Assembly: GCF_009852415.1 (NCBI RefSeq)
Contig: NZ_WOXS01000002.1
Coordinates: 2,564,501-2,628,500, forward strand
Direction of reading: 5' to 3'
DNA from: Streptomyces sp. Tu 3180
GTDB taxonomy: Bacteria > Actinomycetota > Actinomycetes > Streptomycetales > Streptomycetaceae
DNA length: 64,000 bases
The translations under genes and the position numbers were made by a program. A model generated the notes under the pieces. That model saw only the letters and a list, made by a program, of their open reading frames with translations, did not search any database and had not been told where the DNA came from. Below are positions 39,130 to 46,399 of this stretch, piece after piece (positions within the stretch are counted from its first letter, which is position 1; each line of letters starts with the position of its first letter).

Positions 39130-39275
39130 CGTTGAGAGTGGCAAGGAGCAGGTGACCTCCTTGCCTCTGCTTTTTGCCTCCCGTCCTCCGCCCCCGCCTT
39201 TCGTCCCCGGCGACGCCGGCGGGCCCACGGCCGTCGCAGACGGTGGCCACCCGGGCACCGGCCCGGTCGTCCCGC

Positions 39276-40016
39276 TCAGGACGGGGCGAGGACGCAGAAC
39301 TCGTGGCCCTCCGGGTCGGTCAGGCACGTCCACGGGACGTCGCCCTGGCCGAGGTCGAGGTCGGTGGCGCCGAGGGCCCGCAGCCGGGCCACCTCCGCCG
39401 CCTGGTCGTCACCGGGGTACGGCAGCAGGTCGAGATGGACGCGGTCCGGCACGGTCTTCACGCCGGGCGTACGGAGGAATTCCAGATACGGACCGACGCC
39501 CTCGGCGGAACGCAGCACCGCGTGGTCGTCGGTCACCTCGTGCAGGGTCCAGTCCGTCGCCCCGCCCCAGAACCGGGCCATGGCCCGCGGATCCGCGCAG
39601 TCGACCACCACCACGGCGATCGGCCCGGTGTCCCGGTGGACCTCCCGGGGCTCCAGCACGCAGAACTCGTTGCCCTCGGGGTCGGCGAGGACCGTCCACG
39701 GCACTTCGCCCTGGCCCACCCGGGCGGGCGTCGCGCCGAGGTCCCGGAGACGCGCGACCAGCTCCGCCTGATGGGCCGCGGAGGTGGTGGCGAGATCGAG
39801 GTGCACACGGTTCTTCGTCGCCGTCCTGGGTTCCGGGACGGGAACGACGTCGATGCCGAGGACGACCGGGTCCGGCCAGACGAGGCCGCCGGCGGGTCCG
39901 ACGTAGGTGGTCACGCCGGCGCTGTAGGCGCTCCAGCCGAGCGCCTCCGCCCAGAACCGGCCGACCGCCGCGGCGTCGAGAGCCTTGATGTTCACGTGAA
40001 CGGGTCGCAGTGGCAT
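39276..40016 (-). CDS. two-domain VOC (glyoxalase-like) protein
   Basis: 246 aa made of two tandem VOC modules (about 1-120 and 125-246). The repeats share the patterns GEVPWTVLADPEGNEFCVL and GDVPWTCLTDPEGHEFCVL, typical of Glyoxalase_6-type Streptomyces proteins. Such proteins bind small molecules or act as dioxygenases, lyases or drug-binding resistance proteins; metal ligands are not obvious. It sits just upstream of rox on the same strand but with 222 bp and the rox promoter between. TAGGAT at 40024-40029 is seven bases before ATG 40016 (leaderless type). Confidence 0.87.
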   Translation of the reverse strand: MPLRPVHVNIKALDAAAVGRFWAEALGWSAYSAGVTTYVGPAGGLVWPDPVVLGIDVVPVPEPRTATKNRVHLDLATTSAAHQAELVARLRDLGATPARVGQGEVPWTVLADPEGNEFCVLEPREVHRDTGPIAVVVVDCADPRAMARFWGGATDWTLHEVTDDHAVLRSAEGVGPYLEFLRTPGVKTVPDRVHLDLLPYPGDDQAAEVARLRALGATDLDLGQGDVPWTCLTDPEGHEFCVLAPS

Positions 40017-40325
40017 GCCGGCGATCCTATGCACCCGCTCCGCGACGGCATCCGCACCGTCGCCGACCAGAGGCCGCCCCGCTCACCGGCCGAGCGGGTC
40101 CGGACCGGCGGTTTCCCGGCGGAGGTGACGCACGGGACCGGCCCCCTGCGCGGTGCGGGACAGGAGGCGCCCGCTCCGGCCCCTCGCGCCCCCACGGGGA
40201 GGGCGCGGGCCGCGCTCCGGGAACGACACGCCTGCCGTACCGCGATCACCACCACGGCGACCGGTTTGTCATATTTTCTGGTCTGTCGTTGTCTCCCTCC
40301 CCAGGAATACCGAGGCCCGTCCGCC
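40017..40325. other. divergent intergenic region
   Basis: About 310 bp. The only distinctive part is an AT-rich patch around 40264-40285 (TTTGTCATATTTTCTGG), probably the promoter zone of the beta-lactamase-like lipoprotein gene. The VOC promoter lies at its left edge. No gene is seen. Confidence 0.45.
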
Positions 40326-41300
40326 ATGCCCGATGGACAGCTCAACGGGACGCACGAGGCGCTCAGAAGATTCGGTTCCGCCGGCCTCCGCCCGCACGCG
40401 CTGACGGTCTGCGCCGTCACCGCGGTCATGGCGTCGCTCGCCGCCTGCTCCCCCACCGGCACGCCCGACGGGGTGCGGGCCTCCCCCGCACGGGAGGACG
40501 CTCCGGCCGCCGTACTGGCGGCGCCACCGCCGGAGAACCTCGGCGCGACGCTCGCGCGGGCGCTCGCGCCGGTCCCGCGGAGCGGCGACACGCGGCTGGC
40601 CGTGGCCGTGCTCGACCTGGACAGCGCCGACCGGGAGATCGCGTCGTACCGGGGTGACGCGCCGTTCGTCACGGCGAGCGTCAGCAAGGTGGCCATCCTC
40701 GTGGCACTGCTGCTCCAGGCGCAGGACGAGGGCCGCGAGTTGACGGGCGAGGAGCACCGGGCCGCCGAGGCGATGATCAGGACGAGCGACAACGGCGCGG
40801 CGGGCCTGCTGTGGCGGGCGATCGGCGGACGCGAAGGCCTCGACGCGGCGAACGAGCGGCTGGGGCTCTCCTCGACCCGGGGCGGCCCCGGCATCCACTG
40901 GGGCCTCACCCGGACCACGGCGAAGGACCAGGTCCGCCTGTTGCGCGCGGTGTTCGCCCGTGGGCCGGTGGCCCCCGCCGCCCGCTCGCGCGCGAGGCTG
41001 AACCGGGCGTCCCGCGCCTACGTCCGGGAGCTGATGGGCGACGTCGTGCGGGACCAGGACTGGGGAGTGTCGGCGGCGTCCCCCCGATGGGCCCTCAAGA
41101 ACGGCTGGCTGCAGCGGACCTCCACCGGGCTGTGGGTCGTCAACAGCATCGGGCAGGTCACGGTGCACGGGCACCGGTACCTGGTCTCGGTCCTCAGCAG
41201 CGGCAACCCGTCGATGCTCAGCGGTGTCTCCCTGGTCGAACGGGCGGCGAGGGCGGCGGTCGGCGCGGCCAGCGCCCACGCCCGTCCCTGGCCGCAGTGA
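40326..41300 (+). CDS. class A beta-lactamase-related serine hydrolase, lipoprotein
   Basis: 324 aa. A signal with lipobox SLAAC (about residue 38-42) exports and anchors it. Active-site motifs of class A enzymes are present: SVSK (SxxK), SDNGA (SDN) and KNG in place of KTG. The omega-loop ExxLN motif is not evident, so acyl-enzyme hydrolysis of beta-lactams may be poor and a peptidase or esterase role is possible. No strong ribosome site precedes ATG 40326. A strong bidirectional hairpin follows at 41438. Confidence 0.85.
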   Translation: MPDGQLNGTHEALRRFGSAGLRPHALTVCAVTAVMASLAACSPTGTPDGVRASPAREDAPAAVLAAPPPENLGATLARALAPVPRSGDTRLAVAVLDLDSADREIASYRGDAPFVTASVSKVAILVALLLQAQDEGRELTGEEHRAAEAMIRTSDNGAAGLLWRAIGGREGLDAANERLGLSSTRGGPGIHWGLTRTTAKDQVRLLRAVFARGPVAPAARSRARLNRASRAYVRELMGDVVRDQDWGVSAASPRWALKNGWLQRTSTGLWVVNSIGQVTVHGHRYLVSVLSSGNPSMLSGVSLVERAARAAVGAASAHARPWPQ

Positions 41301-41437
41301 CGCCCGCCGCGGGCACGGGCCCGACGGTCCGCTCCGCCTGCCGGCGGACGTGCCCCGGAAGGGCGCGCCGGTTCCGTCCCCCGGCGTCCCAGAACCTCCG
41401 GGGGTCCCGGTTCCGTGCCCCGGTCGCCGGACGTGGC

Positions 41438-41471
41438 GGGGCCCGGGAGTCGTATCCAGCTCCCGGGCCCC
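41438..41471. terminator. bidirectional hairpin terminator
   Basis: Perfect 12-bp stem (41438-41449 with 41460-41471, GGGGCCCGGGAG) and a 10-nt loop. It ends transcription of the lipoprotein gene from the left and, on the minus strand, lies about 20 nt after the Y RNA 3' stem, so it probably also ends that RNA. Confidence 0.75.
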
Positions 41472-41489
41472 TGGGGATGCCACCCAATT

Positions 41490-41640
41490 GCGCACGCCGG
41501 CGGCGTTTGAGAGGACGGATCAGTCATCATGCCGTCGTGTTCTTCCTTTGAACTACCGCGCCGCGCAAGAGGCGCAGGCGAGAGTCGAACTCGCATCCGA
41601 CGGCGTTCGTCCGTCCCCGGTCGATCCGGCGATCGGCGGC
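41490..41640 (-). ncRNA. YrlA-like Y RNA with circularly permuted tRNA-like module
   Basis: On the minus strand the order is: outer stem 5' strand, T arm, acceptor hairpin, D arm, outer stem 3' strand. T arm: stem GCGAG/CTCGC (41594-41590, 41582-41578) with loop TTCGACT, a perfect TTCRANY. Acceptor: CTGCGCC (41577-41571) pairs with GGCGCGG (41562-41556), closed by an 8-nt loop instead of a CCA end. Then TA, D stem GTTC/GAAC with loop AAAGGAA containing GG. Outer stems CGACGGC/GCCGTCG, GGACGGA/TCCGTCC and CGCCGG/CCGGCG extend it. This is the architecture of bacterial Y RNAs (YrlA) that bind Ro60. The ends are approximate. Confidence 0.68.
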
Positions 41641-41827
41641 GATGCTGAGACTGGAGCGAGAGTCTGAGATTGACCGCGGCCGCCGGTTCGGCGGACCGCT
41701 TCTTCAGGCTGGACTTCAGTGTCAGCTTGCGCTCCTCACACGAGCCGGTCCTCATTTCCGGCCCGTGCTGGTCGCGCACCCCCGCGCTCGCACGCGGGGG
41801 CGATCGTGGATGCCGGCCGTGGCCGGC
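41641..41827. other. leader of the Y RNA / gap after the MAKLNQII gene
   Basis: Contains a hairpin with one mismatch (41645-41652 with 41661-41668, CTGAGACT) that may belong to the Y RNA 5' part, and a GC-rich inverted repeat CCCCCGCG (41780-41787 with 41793-41800 approx.) just after the upstream gene, likely its terminator. A short basic open frame (minus, from 41755) lacks a ribosome site. Confidence 0.45.
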
Positions 41828-42559
41828 TCAGCCGAACAGGTAGCCGAACACCGCGTCGCCGACCCGCTGGTCGGTGACCTCGGCGCCGTTGGCCTCCTCC
41901 CGGGCGAACTTCACGGCCTGCTGGAGCTTCTCGACCCGCTCCACCAGCTCGTTCACCCGCCGCGCGGGAAGGGCTCCGGAGAACTTCACGGTCGTCCAGT
42001 ACCCGATGGGCACGTCCTCGTAGTACACCTCGACCTGCGCCGGGTGCTTGTCCGTCGCCTCCGCCTTGACGTGGTTGCGCGGGACCTTCTTCGTCCGGAT
42101 CGTGCGCACCGGGTCCGTCTTCCACCAGTCCGTGGAGGGGTCGTGGGACCAGGACTCGGCGGCGTCGAGGGTGGGCAGCTTCTTGACGAAGGTGTGCAGG
42201 TCGGTGAGCTGCTTCTCCAGGAAGAGCAGGTAGCTGACCGGAACGTCGGCGACGACGGTCCGCCCGTCGACGGTGACGTCCGCGCGGGCCGCGCAGTTCG
42301 CCCAGTCCTTGGTGGCGGTCACGTCGAACAGCCGGGTCAGGGACGCCGACATCTCCCGCAGCACGTCCTCGGCCTGCACCTGCACCCGCGTGGACTCGGG
42401 CGGCAGCTGCTCGCCCTCCTCGTCCTTCGGCTGGTACGTGCGCGAGATGCCGGCCATCAGCGCGGGCTTCTGCACCTTGTGGTGCGCGGCGGTGATGTCC
42501 TGGAGCGCCTTGCTCTTGACGCCCTTCTCGACAGCGATGATCTGGTTCAGCTTCGCCAT
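41828..42559 (-). CDS. conserved protein of unknown function (MAKLNQII family, probably DUF7873)
   Basis: 243 aa, soluble. It starts MAKLNQIIAVEKGVKSKALQ and contains KPALMAGISRTYQPKDEEGE, FDVTATKDWANCAARADV, VPVSYLLFLEKQLTDLHTFV and ends AREEANGAEVTDQRVGDAVF. I recall this family from actinobacteria and their phages, in places next to Ro60-like (TROVE) genes; that link is from memory. AAGGGGG seven nt before ATG 42559 sets the start. A Y RNA-like gene lies directly downstream on the same strand, suggesting a joint role in RNA metabolism. No catalytic motif is recognised. Confidence 0.82.
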   Translation of the reverse strand: MAKLNQIIAVEKGVKSKALQDITAAHHKVQKPALMAGISRTYQPKDEEGEQLPPESTRVQVQAEDVLREMSASLTRLFDVTATKDWANCAARADVTVDGRTVVADVPVSYLLFLEKQLTDLHTFVKKLPTLDAAESWSHDPSTDWWKTDPVRTIRTKKVPRNHVKAEATDKHPAQVEVYYEDVPIGYWTTVKFSGALPARRVNELVERVEKLQQAVKFAREEANGAEVTDQRVGDAVFGYLFG

Positions 42560-42695
42560 GTCGGGTCCCCCTTCGAACAGGCAGGAACGTATCCCACCGG
42601 CTCGAACGCCCGCACTCCTTTTATCGCCCGTCCACGGCACCGAAGCTGCTCCCGCAGCGGCGTACCGGTGGTACCGGTGATCGGCGGTGCCCGGC

Positions 42696-42716
42696 CCCCG
42701 CGTGATCACCGCGGGG
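42696..42716 (-). terminator. hairpin terminator after rnpB
   Basis: Stem CCCCGCG (42696-42702) with CGCGGGG (42710-42716), 7-nt loop, starting about 8 nt after the mature 3' end of RNase P RNA. Confidence 0.65.
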
Positions 42717-42723
42717 TGGCGGC

Positions 42724-43131
42724 AGACGAGTCGGGCTGTACGCCGGGTTCTGTTCCGGCGGGTCCTCGCGGGCCCGCCGGCGACGGCCATCCATCTAGGA
42801 CCGGCGTTGCCGCCGGCCTCGTGCGGTCTACCCGCGGACTCGGGCGGGCAGCCCTCGAACGTCCGCGCAGAGACACCTCCGAAGAGGCGTCTCCTCTTGA
42901 CCTTGCTCCGGGTGGGGTTTACCTAGCCGCCTGAGTCACCCCAGGCGCTGGTGGTCTCTTACACCACCGTTTCACCCTTACCGGGGGCCGGAGCCCTCGG
43001 CGGTCTGTTTTCTGTGGCACTGTCCCGCGGGTCACCCCGGGTGGCCGTTGGCCACCACCCTGCCCTGTGGAGCCCGGACGTTCCTCGGGAAGCCCCCTAG
43101 GGGGACTCCACGCGGCCGTCCGCCCGGCTCG
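42724..43131 (-). ncRNA. rnpB: RNase P RNA, bacterial type A
   Basis: About 408 nt. The conserved core is plain on the minus strand: GAGGAACGTCCGGGCTCC near the 5' part, CACAGGGCAGGGTGGTGGC, then CCACAGAAAACAGACCGC, GGTAAGGGTGAAACGGTG, TAGGTAAACCCCAC, TAGATGGATGGCCG and ACAGAACCCGGCGTACAG near the 3' end. The 5' and 3' strands CGAGCCGGGCGG and CCCGACTCGTCTG match the Streptomyces RNA. It is the catalytic subunit that matures tRNA 5' ends. The 5' end overlaps the last 35 nt of the EamA gene on the same strand. Confidence 0.97.
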
Positions 43132-44026
43132 TCTGCCGTGCCGACCATGGTACCGGGCGCGGGCGGGGCTTCGGCGCGGCGGCCGTGGCCAGCACCGAGC
43201 CCGCCAGGATCAGGGTGAAGGCGACGCCGATGCCCAGGGTCAGCTCCTCGTCCAGGAGGAGGGCGCCCGCGGCCACGGCGACCGCCGGGTTGACGTAGGT
43301 GATGACGCCCGCCCGGGTCGGGCCGACCTCCTTGATCAGTTCCAGGAAGGCCACGAACGCGATCGCGGTGCAGACGACGCCGAGGCCGGCGAGGGCGGCC
43401 AGGACCTCGCCCGAGGGCAGGGTGGCGGGCCGGGTGAGGAAGGCGGCGGGGGCGTAGACGACCGCGGCCAGCGTGAGGCAGGGGGTGATGAGCTGGAGGG
43501 TCGGGACGTCCTTGAGGTGCCGGGCGGCTATGAGCGGGGCGGTGGCGTAGCCGACGACCGTGACCAGCACCTCGGCGAGGGAGCGGGCGTCGCCGCCGGT
43601 GAGGTGCGGCAGGGTGAGCACGGTGACGCCGGCGAGGCCGAGGGCGAGTCCGGTGACGCGGCGGGCGCCCACGTGTTCCTCGGCGCCGAAGAAGCGGGCC
43701 AGGACGAGGGCGACGATGGGCACGCCCGCGATGAGGAGTCCGGCGGTGGAGCTGGACAGGTGCCGTTCGGCGTCGGTCAGGGTCCACCAGGGTCCGACGA
43801 TCTCGATCACCGCGAAGGCCAGCATGGGCTTCCAGTGTGTCCGCACGGTGCGGGCGAGACCGCCCTGGCGGAGGGCGAAGGGGAGCAGGAGCACGGCGCC
43901 GAGTGCGCACCGCGCGAACACCACCACGGACGGGGACAGCTCGTCCACCGCCACCTTGATCATCAGATAGGGAATGCCCCAGACCACTCCCATGAGGGAG
44001 AACAGGGCCCAGCCGCGTGCAGTCAT
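43097..44026 (-). CDS. EamA/DMT-superfamily transporter
   Basis: 309 aa, ten membrane helices in two EamA repeats (about 5-140 and 150-290), as in drug/metabolite exporters such as RhaT/YdcZ relatives. Landmarks: GVVWGIPYLMIKVAVDELSPS, STAGLLIAGVPIVAL, GPTRAGVITYVNPAVAVAAG. It lies 22 bp after the AraC-type gene on the same strand, so the pair is one operon and the regulator probably controls export. The last 13 codons (RQTSRADGRVESP) lie inside the 5' end of rnpB. Confidence 0.92.
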   Translation of the reverse strand: MTARGWALFSLMGVVWGIPYLMIKVAVDELSPSVVVFARCALGAVLLLPFALRQGGLARTVRTHWKPMLAFAVIEIVGPWWTLTDAERHLSSSTAGLLIAGVPIVALVLARFFGAEEHVGARRVTGLALGLAGVTVLTLPHLTGGDARSLAEVLVTVVGYATAPLIAARHLKDVPTLQLITPCLTLAAVVYAPAAFLTRPATLPSGEVLAALAGLGVVCTAIAFVAFLELIKEVGPTRAGVITYVNPAVAVAAGALLLDEELTLGIGVAFTLILAGSVLATAAAPKPRPRPVPWSARQTSRADGRVESP

Positions 44027-44048
44027 GGCGGCAGTCTGCGCGCCGCCC

Positions 44049-44897
44049 TCAGCCGCCGTCTTGAACGCTGTTGCGGTACGCCGCCGGGGTCACTCCGAGG
44101 ACGCGGCGGAACCAGCGGGTGAGGTGCGCCTGGTCGGCGAAGCCGACGAGGGGGGCCACCTCGGCGGGGCGCAGTCCGGCCTCCAGCAGGGCGCGGGCCC
44201 TGGTCACCCGGTACTGGGCGAGCCAGGCGTACGGCGGCACGCCCATCGTCGTGCGGAAGGCGCGCAGCAGCTGGTAGCGGGACAGGCCGAGGTCGGTGGC
44301 GAGGGCGGCGAGGGAGGGCGGGGCGAGCAGTTCGTCGGCGAGGCGGTCGCGGACGGCGAGGGCGATGCGGCCGGCGCCGGGGAGGGTGTCGTCGCTCGCG
44401 CGGGACGTGGAGTGGCGGCGGGCGAGGGCGGTGAGCAGCCAGGGCAGGCGGGACTCCGCCTCCAGGGGATCGGGATGGGCGCTGAGGTCGGTGTGGGCGC
44501 GGCACAGGGCGGTGGCCAGCTCGGGGTCGTCGAGGACGGGTTCGCGGAAGTGCGGGAGGCCGCCGCCGAGGGTGCCGTCGGCGAGGAGGGCGGGGTCCGC
44601 GTAGAGGGCCCGGTAGGCGTAGCCGTCGGGGGCGGCGGGGCCGCCGGTGTGCATCTCGCCGGGTTCGAGGACGACGATCGAGCCGGGGCCGGAGTGGATC
44701 CGGCCGCCCCGGTAGGCGATGACCTCCCGGCCGCCGACCGTGACGCCGACCGTGAACTCGTCGTGGGCGTGGGGGGCGTACTCGTGCCGGTCGAAGCGGG
44801 CGGTGAGCAGGTCGAGCGGAGGACCGCAGCGGCCGAGCCGCGCCCTGGTCCAGCGGGCCTGTTCCCGTCCGTTCGCCACCTCGCACCCCCCGTCCAC
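44049..44897 (-). CDS. AraC-family transcriptional regulator
   Basis: 282 aa. The N-terminal cupin ligand domain (about 25-150; HEYAPHAHDEFTVGVTVGG, GSIVVLEPGEMHTGG) is followed by the double HTH DNA-binding domain (about 185-280; SLAALATDLGLSRYQLLRAF, RPAEVAPLVGFADQAHLTRWFRRVLGVTP). The starts GTG 44897 and GTG 44879 are both possible; neither has an ideal ribosome site. It precedes the EamA exporter gene by 22 bp. AraC/EamA pairs usually respond to an amino acid or drug. Confidence 0.92.
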   Translation of the reverse strand: MDGGCEVANGREQARWTRARLGRCGPPLDLLTARFDRHEYAPHAHDEFTVGVTVGGREVIAYRGGRIHSGPGSIVVLEPGEMHTGGPAAPDGYAYRALYADPALLADGTLGGGLPHFREPVLDDPELATALCRAHTDLSAHPDPLEAESRLPWLLTALARRHSTSRASDDTLPGAGRIALAVRDRLADELLAPPSLAALATDLGLSRYQLLRAFRTTMGVPPYAWLAQYRVTRARALLEAGLRPAEVAPLVGFADQAHLTRWFRRVLGVTPAAYRNSVQDGG

Positions 44898-44903
44898 AGG
44901 GGA

Positions 44904-45480
44904 TCAGAGGAGGTCGCCGGTGTCCAGGTCGAAGGCGAAGGGCTCGGGGAGGGCGACCGGTCTGCCGAAGGGGCGGGTGCAGTGCTCGCGGTACTCGTCC
45001 TTCTCCGGGTCGCTGAACAGCGTGACCGAGCAGGCTTCGCGGTCGACGAGCAGGTGGAGGGGGATGCCGCCGCGGGCGTAGCAGCGGCGCTTGGTCTCAC
45101 GGTCGGCTTTCGGCTTGGTGGACGTCACCTCAAGGACCATGGCGACGCCTTCGCAGGGCACCCACGAGTCCGCCCCCGGTGGAGCCGCGTCTCTCCGGGG
45201 GCGGAGGTGCCATCCGGGATCACGCGGTCCTTCGGGCAGCCACCACCGCTGTGCAGCTCCAGTGCCTTGTTCCCGGAAAGCTGCATCCTCGTCCGGGAGC
45301 GCTCGTACACCTGCGCCACGATCAGCTCGATGCAGTCCTCGTGGTCCCCGTCCGGCGGCGGCGTCACGACGATCTCCCCCTCGATCAGCTCGGCCGGAAA
45401 CCCTCCGGGGTTTCCAGAGCGAGGAAGCCCTCCGGCAGGACGTCCGCCTGCGGGAGCGGCTCGTGGGCCATGGCGGTCAT
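44904..45480 (-). pseudogene. Uma2-family endonuclease-like gene with two frameshifts
   Basis: Three frames join into one Uma2 protein: MTAMAHEPLPQADVLPEG (from ATG 45480, GGAGGGG upstream), then VTPPPDGDHEDCIELIVA, then VPCEGVAMVLEVTSTKPKAD to the end FDLDTGDLL. Each break is repaired by adding one G: near 45392-45396 (CGG-GCC) and near 45171-45178 (CGG-GGG-GCG). The PD-(D/E)xK nuclease motifs are spread over the pieces (MVLEVTS is the core). Either the gene is decaying or the assembly dropped bases in G runs. Uma2 genes are abundant, often multicopy, in Streptomyces. Confidence 0.85.
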
Positions 45481-45606
45481 GTCACGCCCCTCCTTCTGTC
45501 GCCCGTCGGACTGGGACATCGGCTGATCACCTGTCCGTGAGATCGGGAGCCGTTCCCTCGATCGTGGCACAGGATCATGACCCCCGTCGGACACCACGGC
45601 GCTCGC

Positions 45607-45637
45607 TTGACCCTGCCGCGACGTCAACGTCTCTACT
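45607..45637 (+). promoter_or_regulatory. MerR-type promoter with 19-bp spacer
   Basis: TTGACC (45607-45612) and TCTACT (45632-45637) are separated by 19 bp, the over-long spacing of MerR-activated promoters. The dyad TTGAC...GTCAA (45607-45611, 45623-45627) fills the spacer. The start codon follows six bases after the -10, so the regulator likely controls its own leaderless transcript. Confidence 0.8.
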
Positions 45638-45643
45638 GGTCCC

Positions 45644-46399
45644 ATGCGGATCGGAGAACTCGCCGCCGCCGTCGGCGTCACCACGCGGACCGTGCGGCAC
45701 TACCACCACCTGGGGCTGCTGCCGGAGCCGGAGCGGCGGGCCAACGGCTACCGGGACTACACCCTGCGGCACGCCGTCGTGCTGGCGCGGATCAGGCGGC
45801 TGACCGAGCTGGGGCTGGGGCTCGCCGAGGTGCGGGACGTGCTCGCGGACGACGCGGGCAAGGACCTCGTGGAGGTGCTGACGGAGCTGGACGAGGACCT
45901 GGCGCGGCAGGAGGCGGCGCTGCGGGACCGCCGGGTGCGGTTGCGGGCGCTGCTGGAGGCGGAGGGCGGGCCGGCCCCCGAGGGGCCGGTCTCGCCGGGG
46001 CTGGCCGCGCTGTTCCGTGACATGGGGCACGGGTCGGACTCCCCGATGGCCGCCAAGGACCGGGAGGTGCTCGCGCTCATCGAGACGGCGGCGTCGCCGG
46101 AGGAGCGGGAGCGGATGGTGGGCCTGCTCGGCGGGGTCGTGGGCGCGCCGGGCGGGGCGGAGCGGGCGCTCGCCGTGTACGGCCTGCTCGACGCGCTCGC
46201 CGACGCCGGCCCGGACGACCCGCGCGTGGACGAGGCCGCCCGTGCCCTCGCCGCGTGCGTGCCCTCCGAGCTGGTCCCGACGGAATGGGGCACCGAGCGG
46301 AGCGACAGCTTCCTGCGCGCGTTCTACGCCGACTTCGCCCCGGCCCAGGCGGAGGCGATCCGCCGGGCGCTGCGGATCGTCACGGAGGGGCGGTCGTGA
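45644..46399 (+). CDS. MerR-family transcriptional regulator
   Basis: 251 aa. The N-terminal winged HTH (RIGELAAAVGVTTRTVRHYH..GLLPEPERRANGYRDY) is followed by a dimerisation coiled coil (about 80-110) and a 130-residue C-terminal ligand-type domain, much like the TipA/BmrR size class. There are no metal-binding Cys. It probably senses an organic compound and regulates itself and the membrane protein encoded next, with which it overlaps by GTGA. Confidence 0.92.
   Translation: MRIGELAAAVGVTTRTVRHYHHLGLLPEPERRANGYRDYTLRHAVVLARIRRLTELGLGLAEVRDVLADDAGKDLVEVLTELDEDLARQEAALRDRRVRLRALLEAEGGPAPEGPVSPGLAALFRDMGHGSDSPMAAKDREVLALIETAASPEERERMVGLLGGVVGAPGGAERALAVYGLLDALADAGPDDPRVDEAARALAACVPSELVPTEWGTERSDSFLRAFYADFAPAQAEAIRRALRIVTEGRS

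Noticed and set aside
41538-41594. Possible ordinary tRNA gene on either strand
   Set aside because: The T arm precedes the D arm on the minus strand and the acceptor stem is closed by a loop, with no anticodon arm or CCA end. On the plus strand neither loop fits tRNA consensus. A Y RNA module explains all parts.
41490-41640. Two-piece (permuted) tmRNA
   Set aside because: The D arm has a real four-pair stem, there is no tag reading frame or SmpB neighbour, and Streptomyces has a one-piece ssrA elsewhere.
41018-41779. Minus-strand open frame across the Y RNA and lipoprotein gene
   Set aside because: It reads antisense through a well-supported gene, has no ribosome site, and its RVRLSPAP segment is the usual artefact of translating a T arm.
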